Source of the DNA: Streptococcus ilei
GTDB lineage: Bacteria > Bacillota > Bacilli > Lactobacillales > Streptococcaceae
Length of the DNA stretch: 64,000 bases
Assembly: GCF_000479335.1 (NCBI RefSeq)
Contig: NC_022584.1
Location: 1,426,001 to 1,490,000, forward strand
Direction: 5' to 3'
Shown here: positions 27,518-37,843 of the stretch, in pieces
Layout: every line of letters begins with the position of its first letter
Numbering within the stretch: the first letter of the stretch is position 1
Position numbers and translations under genes: made by a program
Notes under the pieces: generated by a model
What the model was told of the DNA's origin: nothing
The model's input: the letters and a program-made list of their open reading frames with translations, nothing else
Database searches by the model: none

Positions 27518-29206
27518 ATGAATCATAAAGAACTTATTGCAAGTGAATTGGCAAAAGTCATCGAAGACTTAGACCAAGAAACTATCTTAAATTTACTAGA
27601 GCAACCAAAATCTTCAGACCTCGGAGATATCGCCTTTCCTGCCTTTTCTTTGGCTAAAATCGAACGCAAAGCTCCTCAAGCGATTGCTGCTGATATTGCG
27701 GAAAAAATCGATGCCTCTCACTTTGAAAAAGTCGTTGCTACTGGTCCTTACGTAAACTTCTTCTTAGATAAATCACAAATCTCTGACCAAGTCATCAAAT
27801 CTGTTATCCAAGCGGGTGCTGACTATGGACAACAAGAAGAAGGCCAAGGAGCGAACGTTACCATCGACCTTTCTAGTCCAAACATCGCAAAACCATTCTC
27901 AGTTGGTCACTTACGTTCAACCGTTATCGGGGATGCTATTTCAAACATCTATAAAAAAATGGGCTACAACACCATTAAAATCAACCACTTGGGAGACTGG
28001 GGTAAACAGTTCGGTCTTTTGATGGTAGCTTACAAAAAATGGGGTAGCAAGGAAGCTGTCGAAGCTAATCCAATCGACGAATTGTTGAAACTTTATGTTC
28101 GCATCAATGCCGAAATCGAAAACGATCCTGCTTTGGACGATGAAGGACGTCTCTGGTTCAAGAAATTGGAAGATGGAGATCCAGAAGCAACTGAATTGTG
28201 GCAATGGTTCCGTGACGAGAGCTTGGTAGAATTCAACCGTATCTACAAACTCCTCGGTGTTGAATTTGACAGCTTAAACGGAGAAGCCTTCTACAATGAC
28301 AAGATGGACGAAGCTGTCCAAATCCTTGAAGAAAAAGGTTTGTTGAAAGAGTCTAAGGGGGCTAGCATCGTTGAGTTGGATGATGTCAACCTACCACCAG
28401 CTATGATTAAAAAATCAGATGGTGCCACTCTTTATATCACTCGTGATATCGCAACCGCTATCTACCGTGCACGGACTTACAACTTTGTGAAAAACATCTA
28501 TGTTGTAGGTCAAGAACAATCCAACCACTTCCGTCAGTTGAAAGCTGTTTTGAAGAAAATGGGATTTGAATGGAGCGACGATATGATCCACGTTGACTTT
28601 GGTTTGGTGACAAAGAACCGCCAAAAATTGTCAACTCGTAAAGGAAATATCATCCTGCTCGAACCAACCCTTCAAGAAGCTATCTCTCGTGCTAAAGCTC
28701 AGATCGAAGAAAAGAATCCTGAACTAGAAAACAAGGAAGAAGTAGCACATGCAGTCGGTGTTGGTGCGGTTAAATTCTATGACTTGAAGACAGACCGTCG
28801 AAACGGGTATGACTTTGACCTTGAAGCCATGGTATCCTTCGAAGGAGAAACTGGACCATACGTTCAATACGCTTATGCTCGTATCCAATCTATCCTTCGC
28901 AAAGCCAACTTCACACCATCAGCAGATGCGACTTATAGCTTGAGCGATCCTGAAAGCTGGGAAATCATCAAGCTTCTCCAAGACTTCTCTCGTGTTGTCA
29001 AACGTGCTGCTGAAAACTATGATCCATCCTTGATTGCCAAATATGCCATCAACTTGGCTCAAGCCTTCAACAAGTACTATGCTCACACTCGGATCTTGGA
29101 TGAAAGCCCAGAACGTGATAGCCGTCTTGCTCTTAGCTACTCAACAGCAGTTGTTTTGAAAGAAGCGCTTCGTCTATTGGGTGTGGATGCGCCTGATAAG
29201 ATGTAA
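27518..29206 (+). CDS. argS: Arginyl-tRNA synthetase
   Basis: Charges tRNA-Arg. 562 residues: an N-terminal additional domain, the class-I signature [17 protein letters not shown] (HIGH equivalent GHLR), the KMSKS-like loop KLSTRKGN, and a C-terminal DALR anticodon-binding domain ([10 protein letters not shown]...YYAHTRIL). The CAAAGGAG ribosome-binding site is 7 nt before the ATG. Followed by its own terminator. Confidence 0.97.
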   Translation: MNHKELIASELAKVIEDLDQETILNLLEQPKSSDLGDIAFPAFSLAKIERKAPQAIAADIAEKIDASHFEKVVATGPYVNFFLDKSQISDQVIKSVIQAGADYGQQEEGQGANVTIDLSSPNIAKPFSVGHLRSTVIGDAISNIYKKMGYNTIKINHLGDWGKQFGLLMVAYKKWGSKEAVEANPIDELLKLYVRINAEIENDPALDDEGRLWFKKLEDGDPEATELWQWFRDESLVEFNRIYKLLGVEFDSLNGEAFYNDKMDEAVQILEEKGLLKESKGASIVELDDVNLPPAMIKKSDGATLYITRDIATAIYRARTYNFVKNIYVVGQEQSNHFRQLKAVLKKMGFEWSDDMIHVDFGLVTKNRQKLSTRKGNIILLEPTLQEAISRAKAQIEEKNPELENKEEVAHAVGVGAVKFYDLKTDRRNGYDFDLEAMVSFEGETGPYVQYAYARIQSILRKANFTPSADATYSLSDPESWEIIKLLQDFSRVVKRAAENYDPSLIAKYAINLAQAFNKYYAHTRILDESPERDSRLALSYSTAVVLKEALRLLGVDAPDKM

Positions 29207-29243
29207 TATCTTTCTTACTTTTTGATAGGAAACCGTCTTTTTT

Positions 29244-29298
29244 AGGGGTGAGAGGAATAGCTAAATAAGCCTTATTTAGTTCCATCTCACTCCTTTTC
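29244..29298 (+). terminator. argS terminator
   Basis: Long hairpin: GGGGTGAGA...CTAAATAAG CC TTATTTAG...TCTCACTCC followed by TTTTC, with TTTTTT also just upstream. Confidence 0.75.
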
Positions 29299-29371
29299 TC
29301 ATGTTACATACACCTATATTTTTAGGGATTAGCGCTTCCCTTATCTATTATCTTATCTTCTGGAGAACCCT

Positions 29372-29617
29372 ATGAACCAAACTGTTTACATTCTTATTTT
29401 AGTTAGCCTAGTCATTCTCTTTTTAATCAATAAATACGAGAGAGAAAAACTGCAAAAGATTTTACAAGAGCAACTCTTAAAAGATGAAACATTCAAAGCA
29501 GGCATCAAGGAGCAAATCCAAACGACGGAAAACATCAACGATGTCATCCACGCTATCAACAAGGACTATCGCCTCGGCCTCTTACTTTCGAAAGAAATTA
29601 CAGATCAATTAAAATAA
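29372..29617 (+). CDS. Small membrane-anchored protein, function unknown
   Basis: 81 residues. One N-terminal transmembrane helix (about 4-21), then a charged, probably helical cytoplasmic part with many Lys, Glu and Gln. GGAGAA ribosome-binding site 6 nt before ATG. It stands alone between argS and the convergent nrdI, and ends in the short repeat copy C that can act as a terminator. I do not recognise a family. Confidence 0.7.
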   Translation: MNQTVYILILVSLVILFLINKYEREKLQKILQEQLLKDETFKAGIKEQIQTTENINDVIHAINKDYRLGLLLSKEITDQLK

Positions 29618-29624
29618 GCAACAA

Positions 29625-29684
29625 AAGAGAGAGTGGGACAGAAATCGGTCATTCGTTAGAATTCGATTTCTGTCCCACTCTCTT
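29625..29684. repeat. Structured repeat, short copy C / two-way terminator
   Basis: AAGAGAGAGTGGGACAGAAA begins a 60-bp perfect-ended palindrome that closes with TCTGTCCCACTCTCTT. The sequence equals the two ends of copy A (12020-12194) joined at GATTTC, with the 121-bp core missing. Lies between convergent genes. Confidence 0.85.
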
Positions 29685-29690
29685 CTCATT

Positions 29691-30146
29691 TTAAAAGTGA
29701 TACAAGTCTTCGATAATACCAGCTACTTTTTTGATATCCCCTAGCATCCCTCGCATCTCAAAGTCTGCTAGCATAGGGAAGCCAAAGCGTTGACTGTACT
29801 GCTTGGCCGTTAGGCAATATTGATTGTTGAAGTTGCGGTTTCCAGATCCTACAACTCCCAAGCATTTAGTGGCATTGTTTCCGTAGGCAATAAAGTCTGC
29901 TACATCGGTCGTTAAAATCTCCACATCCCCATTATCAACACCATTTCCTCCTTCAAGATAGGTAGGTAAAAAGGCGATAAAAGGAGTATCGACTTCAAAG
30001 AAAGGCTTCCCTTCTTTGACCAGGTCTTTGACATGGATTTTTTCAATAACTAAGTCAGGGTACTGCTCCCATAGATAGTCACTGAGGCGACGGACAAAAC
30101 TTTCAGTATTGCCACTTAAACTGATATAGACAAAACATACTTTCAT
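29691..30146 (-). CDS. nrdI: Flavodoxin-like protein NrdI
   Basis: Supplies oxidant to form the dimanganese-tyrosyl cofactor of class Ib ribonucleotide reductase. 151 residues from the ATG at 30146 ([17 protein letters not shown]), with the FMN phosphate loop SLSGNTE; GGAG lies 6 nt upstream, inside a longer TTG-initiated frame that lacks its own signal. [15 protein letters not shown] is the flavin-contacting loop. No nrdE, nrdF or nrdH is next to it, so this is an isolated copy. Confidence 0.9.
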   Translation of the reverse strand: MKVCFVYISLSGNTESFVRRLSDYLWEQYPDLVIEKIHVKDLVKEGKPFFEVDTPFIAFLPTYLEGGNGVDNGDVEILTTDVADFIAYGNNATKCLGVVGSGNRNFNNQYCLTAKQYSQRFGFPMLADFEMRGMLGDIKKVAGIIEDLYHF

Positions 30147-30219
30147 TTTTTTCTCCAATCAGACAAGCTCCTCCTTCTTTGTCTAAGACTAAGCTAGAGG
30201 AGCTTTTGAATGCTGTCAT

Positions 30220-30732
30220 CTAAGCTGAAAGGTCGCTAGCTGGTCTATTTTTTAATTTGTAGAGAAGGATTCCCAGGTAAACAAGGGCTACAACTATACT
30301 CAAGACAAGCGCATATAAGCTAGAAGCCTGTATCAAGGTCCGCAATTTATCTGTTGTGATCACCGACATGGAAGAACGATAAGACCAGAAATTGTGCAAG
30401 CTTATTAGGACAAAGGCTCCAATTTGACCCATATAGGCGTAGGTTGCCTTGACAATATCCTTTTTAGACAGGAAGAAATAGCCAACAGCAATTAAGCCCC
30501 CAATTAAAAGAGATAGCAACAACCAAGCAATCGGTCCGCGTAGCGCTACGATTAGTTTTTCAAGGAAGGCTTTATATTCTTCCCGTTCAATTGCAGTGGT
30601 TAAGTTCAAAGAAGCTGCCGTTTCATCTGTGATCTCCACTTTAGCCAATCCAAAGAAGGACTGAGCAGTTAATAGAGTTCCCATCGCTGAGAGGGCTAGC
30701 AAGACATACATATAAATCGGATTTTTCTTCAT
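30220..30732 (-). CDS. Four-helix membrane protein, function unknown
   Basis: 170 residues with predicted transmembrane helices at about 7-27, 66-88, 98-113 and 136-160. The loop after helix 1 (about 30-60) is acidic and likely outside. GAGG ribosome-binding site 7 nt before ATG. It lies between malP and nrdI on the same strand as both, separated from malP by a terminator (30823-30864). No enzyme or transport motif seen. Confidence 0.7.
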   Translation of the reverse strand: MKKNPIYMYVLLALSAMGTLLTAQSFFGLAKVEITDETAASLNLTTAIEREEYKAFLEKLIVALRGPIAWLLLSLLIGGLIAVGYFFLSKKDIVKATYAYMGQIGAFVLISLHNFWSYRSSMSVITTDKLRTLIQASSLYALVLSIVVALVYLGILLYKLKNRPASDLSA

Positions 30733-30822
30733 TGTATTTCCTCGTTTCTAATATCCATAGTATTTATTATAACGTGAACCTAAGGGAAGCGCAAGTTTAG
30801 ATTTTCCCAGCGATCCTGTGCT

Positions 30823-30864
30823 AAAAAAGCTCCCTCTAAATCAGGATATGATTCAAAAGGAGCT
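30823..30864 (-). terminator. Terminator of the malQP operon
   Basis: On the minus strand AGCTCC...GGAGCT with an inner GAATCA/TGATTT stem, followed by TTTTTT. About 40 bp past malP. Confidence 0.75.
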
Positions 30865-30905
30865 CTTCTTTCTAAGTATATTGCTTCTAGAATGTCGAAA
30901 ACAAA

Positions 30906-33164
30906 TTAGTTCAAGTGCCAGATATCTTCGTTGTACTGAGCGATTGTACGGTCAGATGAGAAGAATCCTGCTTTGGCAATGTTAACGATGACTTTATCCA
31001 ACCATGCGTCACGGTCTTCGTAGTCAGCCAACATTTGCTCTTTGACTTTGATGTAGTCTTCCAAGTCAAGAAGGGTCATGAACCAGTCTTTGTTGATCAA
31101 CTCATTGTGAAGACGAGACAAACGTTCTTGGTTACCAACTGCAAGAACAGCGTCGCTGACGATGAAGTCAACCAATGGTTTGATTGCTTCACGAGCGTAG
31201 AATTCGCTTGATTTGTATGCTGATTTTGCGTAAAGGTCGATAACAGTTTCTGAATCTTCACCGAAGATGTAGATGTTTTCGTCTCCAACCAACTCAGCGA
31301 TTTCCACGTTAGCTCCGTCCATAGTACCAAGCGTCAAAGCTCCGTTCAACATGAATTTCATGTTACCAGTACCTGAAGCTTCTTTAGAAGCCAATGAGAT
31401 TTGTTCTGAGATATCACATGCTGGGATCAAGAAGCTTGCTGCAGTCACGTTGTAGTTTTCAACCATTACTACTTGTAAGTGTGGAGCCACTGCTGGATCG
31501 TTTGCGATGACTTCTGACAAGCAAAGGATCAAGTGGATGATGTCTTGAGCGATTGTGTAGGCAGGAGCTGCTTTACCACCAAAGAAGACTGTGATTGGAC
31601 GAGCAGGGATGTTACCAGCCTTGATGTCAAGATATTTGTGGATCACATACAAAGCGTTCATTTGTTGACGTTTGTACTCGTGAAGACGTTTGATTTGGAT
31701 ATCAAAGATAGAGTTTGGATTGATTTCTACACCTTGATGATCTTTCAAGTGACGAGCCAATTTACGTTTGTTGTGGGCTTTGATGTTTTCCAATTTTTCT
31801 TTGACAGCTGCTTTATCTTCGTATGAGAGAAGGTCTTCCAATTTAGAAGCATCATGGTGCCAATCGCGTCCAAGGATCTCATCCAAGTAGTGAGACAAGC
31901 TTGGGTTGGCATGCATGAGCCAACGACGGAAGGTGATCCCGTTTGTTTTGTTGTTGAATTTTTCTGGGTAAAGGTCATAGAAGGCCTTCAATTCAGAGTT
32001 TTTCAAGATCTCAGTATGGAGAGCAGCAACCCCGTTTACACTGTATCCATAGTGGATATCCATGTGGGCCATGTGGACACGATCGTGTTCATCAATGATT
32101 TGAACAGCTGGATCTTTGTGTTCAGCACGAACACGACGGTCCAATTCTTCAATGATTGGTACCAAGTGAGGAACCACTTCTTGCAAGAATTCAAGTGGCC
32201 ATTTTTCAAGGGCTTCTGCAAGGATTGTGTGGTTAGTGTAAGCGGTCATGCTACGAACGATAGAGATGGCTTCATCCATTTCGATACCGCGTTCAGTCAA
32301 GAGACGGATCAACTCAGGAATGACCATAGATGGGTGAGTATCATTGATTTGTACAACTGCGTAGTCAGCAAGGTCATGCAAGTTGCTTCCTTTTTCGATC
32401 GCTTCGTCGAGGATCAATTGTGCACCGTTTGAAACCATGAAGTATTGTTGGAAAATACGGAGCAATTCCCCTTGACGGTTACTATCATCTGGGTAAAGGA
32501 AAAGAGTCAAGTTGCGAGCGATATCTGTCTTGTCAAAGTTGATACCATCTTCAATGATGGATGAATCAACTGAATCCAAGTCAAACAAGCGCAAGCGGTT
32601 CTTGGTTTCGATCTTGTAACCAGGTACATCGATATCATAAAGCGTAGAAGTCAAGGTAAAGTGTGCAAATGGCACTTGGTAGCTACGGCTTGAACGAACG
32701 AGCCAGCTTTGGTCAGTCAACCACGCATTTGGAATGGTTTCTTGTTGGTTGTTTTTAAGGACTTGTTGGAACAAACCAAAGTGGTAGTTCAAACCAACCC
32801 CATCCCCTGTCAAACCAAGGCTTGAGATAGAGTCGATAAAGCAGGCTGCCAAGCGTCCCAAACCACCGTTACCAAGTGATGGTTCCAATTCCACTTCTTC
32901 GACTTCGATCAAGTCTTTGCCAGCGTCAGCCAATTCTTTTTTGACGTCATCGTACAGACCCAAGTTGATCAAGTTGTTCGACAAGAGTTTACCAATCAAG
33001 AACTCAGCTGAGATATAGTAAACTTTTTTCTTACCAGTATTTAATTTCTTTTGGGCACTTGCTTGCTTGGTGTAATTAAGCAAAGCAATGTACAATTCTT
33101 CGTTTGAACATTCTGCAATTGTTTTTTGATGATGGTCAATCACATATTTTTGTAATGATTCCAT
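30906..33164 (-). CDS. malP: Maltodextrin/glycogen phosphorylase
   Basis: Phosphorolyses alpha-1,4-glucans to glucose-1-phosphate in the cytoplasm (GT35). 752 residues, shorter than animal glycogen phosphorylases because regulatory insertions are missing, as in MalP. The N-terminus has [12 protein letters not shown] and [13 protein letters not shown]. The pyridoxal-phosphate site is [20 protein letters not shown], whose lysine binds the cofactor. Second gene of malQP, 42 bp after malQ, so products of the glucanotransferase are fed straight to it. Confidence 0.96.
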   Translation of the reverse strand: MESLQKYVIDHHQKTIAECSNEELYIALLNYTKQASAQKKLNTGKKKVYYISAEFLIGKLLSNNLINLGLYDDVKKELADAGKDLIEVEEVELEPSLGNGGLGRLAACFIDSISSLGLTGDGVGLNYHFGLFQQVLKNNQQETIPNAWLTDQSWLVRSSRSYQVPFAHFTLTSTLYDIDVPGYKIETKNRLRLFDLDSVDSSIIEDGINFDKTDIARNLTLFLYPDDSNRQGELLRIFQQYFMVSNGAQLILDEAIEKGSNLHDLADYAVVQINDTHPSMVIPELIRLLTERGIEMDEAISIVRSMTAYTNHTILAEALEKWPLEFLQEVVPHLVPIIEELDRRVRAEHKDPAVQIIDEHDRVHMAHMDIHYGYSVNGVAALHTEILKNSELKAFYDLYPEKFNNKTNGITFRRWLMHANPSLSHYLDEILGRDWHHDASKLEDLLSYEDKAAVKEKLENIKAHNKRKLARHLKDHQGVEINPNSIFDIQIKRLHEYKRQQMNALYVIHKYLDIKAGNIPARPITVFFGGKAAPAYTIAQDIIHLILCLSEVIANDPAVAPHLQVVMVENYNVTAASFLIPACDISEQISLASKEASGTGNMKFMLNGALTLGTMDGANVEIAELVGDENIYIFGEDSETVIDLYAKSAYKSSEFYAREAIKPLVDFIVSDAVLAVGNQERLSRLHNELINKDWFMTLLDLEDYIKVKEQMLADYEDRDAWLDKVIVNIAKAGFFSSDRTIAQYNEDIWHLN

Positions 33165-33206
33165 GGTTAAGTGTCTCCTTGTGTTTTAATTAGATAGGGG
33201 GAAAGA

Positions 33207-34739
33207 TTATTTTTCTGCTTTTTTCGCTTCTTCTTTCACCAAGTCAGTATTTTCACGACGATAGATGGTTGTGAAATCAAGTAATTCTTGCTCAACAGCA
33301 GGAGTCAATTGATCCGCTGTCATCCGCCATGCCCAGTTGCCACCAAGGGTAGATGGGAAGTTCATACGAGCTGAGCCATCCAACTCTAACAAATCTTGCA
33401 TGGTAGCGATGGCCATAAAGCTGACTGAAGCAAAGACGGTACGAAGCATCGCATGTGGAACAGATTCGTATTCTTTCCGGTTGGTGTAACGAGCAAGGTA
33501 CTCACGAGTTGGATCGTCAATTTCATTGCGGTACCATCCAAGAACCGTGTTGTTATCATGTGTACCAGTGTACATAACAGAGTTATTTGGCGCTAAGTGA
33601 GGGCTGTCGATACTTTCATCATCAGGATTGAAGGCAAATTGAAGAATCTTCATGCCTGGGAAGCCTGTGCGCTCACGAAGCTCAATGACTTCGTCCGTCA
33701 TGAAGCCAAGGTCTTCTGCGATGATGTTCAAATCACCGAGTTCTTCTTTCACTGCAGCAAAGAGTTTGTAGCCAGGACCTTTGACCCATTTACCTGGTGC
33801 TGCTGTATCAGAACCAGCTGGGATTTCCCAGTAAGATTCAAAACCACGGAAGTGGTCGATCCGCACGATGTCGTAGATCTTGAAGCTCTCACGCAAGCGT
33901 TCAATCCACCATTTGTAACCATCTTTGTCCATTGCTTCCCAGTCATAGATTGGGTTGCCCCAAAGCTGACCAGTTGCTGAGAACTCATCTGGTGGGCATC
34001 CTGCGATGCAGGTTGCTTTTCCATTTTCATCTGTTTTAAAGAGATGAGGATTTGCCCACATATCGCTTGAATCTTCCGCTACGTAGATTGGCATATCACC
34101 TACGATCTCAATATGGTTGTCGTTAGCGTATGCTTTCAATTTCAACCATTGTTTGAAGAAGAAATACTGTGTTACTCGATGGTAAGTCAATTTATCTTCC
34201 AATTGAGCGCGGTAGGATGCAAGGGCTTCCGGTTGACGTACACGAATCGCAGCGTCTGGCCATTCTGTCCATGCTTTTAATTCAAAGTGCTCTTTAATAG
34301 CCATGTATTCAGCGAACAATTCCAACCAAGCTGCATTTTGCTCTGCAAATCGGCTGAAGTCATCCCAATCACCTGTTTTGAGAAAAGCTTCAACCGCTTT
34401 TTCTAGAAGAGGACGACGTTGCTCGAAGATCTTGGCATAGTCTACTTCAGTTGGATCTTGACCAAAATCAATACCTTCTACATCAGATGCATCCAAGAGC
34501 CCTTGTTCAATTAAAAGATCAAAGTCAATAAAATGGGTGTTGCCTGCAAAAGCCGAGAAGGATTGGTAAGGAGAATCACCGTAGCTTGTTGTTCCGAGAG
34601 GCAAAATTTGCCAATACCGTTGCTTGGTACGAACGAGAAAATCCACAAAATCGTAGGCTGCTTGGCCAAACGAACCGATTCCATACTTCCCAGGCAAGGA
34701 TGAAATGTGCATCAAGACACCACTTTGGCGTTTTTTCAT
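33207..34739 (-). CDS. malQ: 4-alpha-glucanotransferase (amylomaltase)
   Basis: GH77 enzyme that disproportionates maltodextrins. 510 residues from the ATG at 34739 (MKKRQSGVLMHISSLPGKYG); the frame is open 81 bp further upstream but no ribosome-binding site supports it. Motifs: VRIDHFRGFESYW (catalytic Asp), IAEDLG (acid/base Glu) and TGTHDNNT (transition-state Asp). First gene of malQP, divergent from malX, with MalR operator sequences beside its promoter. Confidence 0.95.
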   Translation of the reverse strand: MKKRQSGVLMHISSLPGKYGIGSFGQAAYDFVDFLVRTKQRYWQILPLGTTSYGDSPYQSFSAFAGNTHFIDFDLLIEQGLLDASDVEGIDFGQDPTEVDYAKIFEQRRPLLEKAVEAFLKTGDWDDFSRFAEQNAAWLELFAEYMAIKEHFELKAWTEWPDAAIRVRQPEALASYRAQLEDKLTYHRVTQYFFFKQWLKLKAYANDNHIEIVGDMPIYVAEDSSDMWANPHLFKTDENGKATCIAGCPPDEFSATGQLWGNPIYDWEAMDKDGYKWWIERLRESFKIYDIVRIDHFRGFESYWEIPAGSDTAAPGKWVKGPGYKLFAAVKEELGDLNIIAEDLGFMTDEVIELRERTGFPGMKILQFAFNPDDESIDSPHLAPNNSVMYTGTHDNNTVLGWYRNEIDDPTREYLARYTNRKEYESVPHAMLRTVFASVSFMAIATMQDLLELDGSARMNFPSTLGGNWAWRMTADQLTPAVEQELLDFTTIYRRENTDLVKEEAKKAEK

Positions 34740-34902
34740 TGGGGGTACCACCTTTAGTTTAATATATTTTTGTTTTAAGAAAATAGACGAACCTTCTATA
34801 CTGTTTCTGATCCACTCCAACTCTCAGAAAGAATAGAAGAAGGGCAGTCATCAGACATAGAACTGAATTTAACCTATTTATAAATGACCCTAGATCATCT
34901 TT

Positions 34903-34929
34903 ATGCAACGTTCAAGGAAAACGTTTGCG
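34903..34929. promoter_or_regulatory. MalR operator pair at the malQP promoter
   Basis: GCAACGTTC and GGAAAACGTTTGCG give two ACGT cores at 34908 and 34921, 13 bp apart. Related sequences flank the malX promoter. They overlap the predicted start of malQP transcription, a repressing position for a LacI-type regulator. Confidence 0.7.
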
Positions 34930-34938
34930 TTATTATCC

Positions 34939-34967
34939 ATTATAAAGTAATCCTGTGGTTTATGCAA
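34939..34967 (-). promoter_or_regulatory. malQP promoter
   Basis: Minus-strand -35 TTGCAT (34962-34967), 17-nt spacer, -10 TATAAT (34939-34944). The leader to malQ is about 190 nt; no clear riboswitch or terminator seen in it. Confidence 0.7.
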
Positions 34968-35099
34968 GAGGTTTCCTAAACTTTTATGTTTTTTCTGCAG
35001 GTTAACCCTATGCCTAGTGTATCCCTTTCTCATTTTCTTGTCAACTATTTGTGTGTATAATAGAAGATAAAAAAATTTTAAAAATTTTTGCACAAATAC

Positions 35100-35128
35100 T
35101 TGCAAACGTTTTCTCCCTGTGATATACT
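35100..35128 (+). promoter_or_regulatory. malX promoter overlapped by a MalR site
   Basis: -35 TTGCAA (35100-35105), 17-nt spacer, extended -10 TGA-TATACT (35123-35128). The -35 is part of TTGCAAACGTTTTC (35100-35113), a MalR-type operator, so repressor and polymerase would compete. Confidence 0.75.
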
Positions 35129-35139
35129 ATTCGTGTTAA

Positions 35140-35166
35140 GGAAAACGTTTGTCTAAAACGTTTTCA
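35140..35166. promoter_or_regulatory. MalR operator pair downstream of the malX start site
   Basis: GGAAAACGTTTGTC and TAAAACGTTTTCA give ACGT cores at 35145 and 35158, again 13 bp apart, just after the predicted +1. Confidence 0.72.
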
Positions 35167-35205
35167 ACTAATAATCTTATTTTTATTCTTTAGGAGGAAT
35201 AAATC

Positions 35206-36465
35206 ATGAAACGCACAATTCTTCGAAGCGCTGCTGTACTTGGTACAGTCGGATTCGCATCACTTCTTTTGGTAGCTTGTGGAGGCAAAAAAGAAGATTC
35301 TTCTTCTACTACTAAAAACGAGTTGACTGTCTACGTCGATAATGGTTACAAATCTTACATGGAAGAAGCTGCGAAAGCTTTTGAAAAAGAAAGTGGTACA
35401 AAAGTAAACATCAAGACTGGTGACGCTCTTGGTGGTTTGGACAAATTGTCTCTTGACAACCAATCTGGTAAAGCTCCAGACGTTATGATGGCACCATACG
35501 ACCGCGTAGGTGGTCTTGGTAACGACGGTCAATTGGCTGAAGTTAAATTGAACAAAGATAGCAAGACTGACAAAACAACTGAATCACTTGTAACAAACGG
35601 TGGTAAAGTGTATGGAGCACCAGCAGTTATCGAAACATTGGTTCTTTACTACAACAAAGACCTCCTACAAGAAGCTCCAAAAACATTTGGTGAACTTGAA
35701 GAATTAGCAAAAGACAGCAAGTATAACTTCGCTGGTGAAGAAGGTAAAAACACTGCCTTCCTTGCTGACTGGACAAACTTCTACTATGCATACGGACTCC
35801 TTTCAGGTAACGGTGGATATGTCTTCGGTAAAGATGGTACTGATCCAAAAGACGTAGGTTTGAACAACCAAGGTGCCATCGACGGTATCGAATACGCGAA
35901 AACTTGGTACGCTAAATGGCCTAAAGGATTGCAAGACACTAAAGGTGCTGCAAACTTCATCCAAACTCAATTCCAAGAAGGTAAGACAGCTGCCATCATC
36001 GATGGACCATGGAAAGCATCTTCATTGAAAGAAGCTAAAGTAAACTACGGTGTAGCAACTATCCCTACCCTTCCAAACGGAAAAGCATATTCTGCCTTCG
36101 GTGGTGGTAAAGCTTGGGTTATCCCTGCAGGTGCTAACAACCCTGAAGCAGCTCAAAAATTTGTTGACTTCTTGACTACAACTGATCAACAAAAAGCCTT
36201 CTACGATAAGACTAACGAAGTGCCAGCTAACACAGAAGCTCGTGAATACGCTGTTGGTAAAAACGATGAGTTGACAACTGCCGTTGTTAAACAGTTTGAA
36301 AATGCACAACCAATGCCAAACATCTCTGAAATGAGTACTGTTTGGGATCCAGCTGCAACTATGCTCTTCGACGCTGTAAGTGGTAAGAAATCTGCTAAAG
36401 ATGCTGCTGACGATGCTGTTAAATTGATCAAAGAAACTATCGAACAAAAATTCGGTGGCAAGTAA
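35206..36465 (+). CDS. malX: Maltose/maltodextrin-binding lipoprotein
   Basis: Extracellular substrate-binding protein of the maltodextrin ABC transporter. 419 residues; signal peptide with lipobox LVAC (Cys near 25), then a family-1 solute-binding fold: LTVYVDNGYKSYMEEAAKAF, GKAPDVMMAPYDRVGGL, GPWKASSLKEA, FGGGKAWVIPAGANN. Strong AGGAGG ribosome-binding site. First gene after the MalR-controlled promoter; codon choice is strongly biased, suggesting high expression. A partial terminator follows, which would make it more abundant than the permeases. Confidence 0.96.
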   Translation: MKRTILRSAAVLGTVGFASLLLVACGGKKEDSSSTTKNELTVYVDNGYKSYMEEAAKAFEKESGTKVNIKTGDALGGLDKLSLDNQSGKAPDVMMAPYDRVGGLGNDGQLAEVKLNKDSKTDKTTESLVTNGGKVYGAPAVIETLVLYYNKDLLQEAPKTFGELEELAKDSKYNFAGEEGKNTAFLADWTNFYYAYGLLSGNGGYVFGKDGTDPKDVGLNNQGAIDGIEYAKTWYAKWPKGLQDTKGAANFIQTQFQEGKTAAIIDGPWKASSLKEAKVNYGVATIPTLPNGKAYSAFGGGKAWVIPAGANNPEAAQKFVDFLTTTDQQKAFYDKTNEVPANTEAREYAVGKNDELTTAVVKQFENAQPMPNISEMSTVWDPAATMLFDAVSGKKSAKDAADDAVKLIKETIEQKFGGK

Positions 36466-36479
36466 AACAGTTCCCAAGG

Positions 36480-36505
36480 GGCTGGGAATCTTTCCCAGCC
36501 TTTCG
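36480..36505 (+). terminator. Partial terminator between malX and malC
   Basis: GGCTGGGAA TCT TTCCCAGCC followed by only TTTCG. The weak U-run suggests partial read-through into the permease genes. Confidence 0.6.
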
Positions 36506-36546
36506 CTGTGATGTGGCCTCTGACCGCTCACATATAAGGAGTCGAT

Positions 36547-37842
36547 ATGGAAACACAACAAAATCCAAAAAAGGCAATGTGGTTATCCCTCATTCCTGGC
36601 TTGGGACAAATCTATAACAAACAGAAAGCAAAAGGATACATCTTTCTCGGTGTAACGCTTGTCTTTCTCGCTTACTTTTTCGGGCTTGGTTTGGGGGAAT
36701 TGTCCAAACTCATCACCCTCGGTACCGTCCGTGGACAAGATAACTCTCTTTTTATCTTAATCCGTGGTGCCTTCCACTTAATTATCACAGTCGTTTATTT
36801 GATGTTCTACGCTCTGAATATCAAAGATGCGGGTACTGTAGCCAAGCGGATTAATAATGGCATTCGAGTACCGATGACCCTAAAAGAGATGGTCAATGCT
36901 ATCTATGAAAATGGCTTCCCCTATCTTTTGATCATCCCTTCTTATATTGCCATGACCTTTGCAATCATCTTCCCCGTTTTGGTTACCTTGATGATTGCCT
37001 TTACTAACTACGACTTTAAGCATACAGCTCGCTTTACGCTACTTGATTGGATCGGACTTCAAAACTTCACCAACATGTGGACTTTGAGTACCTTCCGTTC
37101 TGCCTTTACATCTGTATTGGGCTGGACCTTGATCTGGGCCTTGGCAGCTTCAACACTTCAAATCGTTCTTGGTATCTTGACAGCCATTATTTCTAACCAA
37201 CCATTCATTAAAGGAAAACGCATCTTTGGTGTCATCTTCCTTCTTCCATGGGCGGTTCCTGCCTTCATCACTATCTTGACCTTCTCAAACATGTTCAACG
37301 ATAGTATCGGGGCAATCAATGCGCAAGTCATCCCTCTCTTTGCAAAGATTTTCCCATTCTTAGATGGGGTTCTCATTCCTTGGAAAACGGACCCTACCTG
37401 GACAAAAATTGCTTTGATTATGATGCAAGGTTGGCTCGGCTTCCCTTACATTTACGTCTTGACACTGGGAATCTTGCAATCTATTCCAAACGATCTTTAT
37501 GAAGCAGCCTATATCGATGGGGCAAACGCTTGGCAAAAATTCCGCAACATTACCTTCCCAATGATTTTGGCTGTTGCGGCACCAACGCTCATTAGCCAAT
37601 ACACCTTCAACTTTAACAACTTCTCCATTATCTACCTCTTTAACGATGGTGGACCTGGATCTGTTGGAGGAAATGCTGGTTCGACAGATATCTTGATTTC
37701 TTGGATCTATAAATTGACAACGAACTCATCACCTCAATACTCAATGGCTGCTGCGGTTACGTTGATTATCTCTCTGATTGTGATCTCTATCTCGATGATT
37801 GCTTTCAAGAAACTGCACGCATTTGATATGGAGGATGTGTAA
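36547..37842 (+). CDS. malC: Maltodextrin ABC transporter permease MalC (MalF type)
   Basis: 431 residues. An N-terminal extension with helices ([20 protein letters not shown] and about 70-95) precedes the six-helix ABC permease domain. The EAA loop [22 protein letters not shown], which contacts the ATPase, is near residue 320. It works with MalD and MalX; the ATPase is not encoded here and is probably a shared MsmK-type protein, as known for streptococci. Confidence 0.94.
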   Translation: METQQNPKKAMWLSLIPGLGQIYNKQKAKGYIFLGVTLVFLAYFFGLGLGELSKLITLGTVRGQDNSLFILIRGAFHLIITVVYLMFYALNIKDAGTVAKRINNGIRVPMTLKEMVNAIYENGFPYLLIIPSYIAMTFAIIFPVLVTLMIAFTNYDFKHTARFTLLDWIGLQNFTNMWTLSTFRSAFTSVLGWTLIWALAASTLQIVLGILTAIISNQPFIKGKRIFGVIFLLPWAVPAFITILTFSNMFNDSIGAINAQVIPLFAKIFPFLDGVLIPWKTDPTWTKIALIMMQGWLGFPYIYVLTLGILQSIPNDLYEAAYIDGANAWQKFRNITFPMILAVAAPTLISQYTFNFNNFSIIYLFNDGGPGSVGGNAGSTDILISWIYKLTTNSSPQYSMAAAVTLIISLIVISISMIAFKKLHAFDMEDV

Positions 37843-37843
37843 A

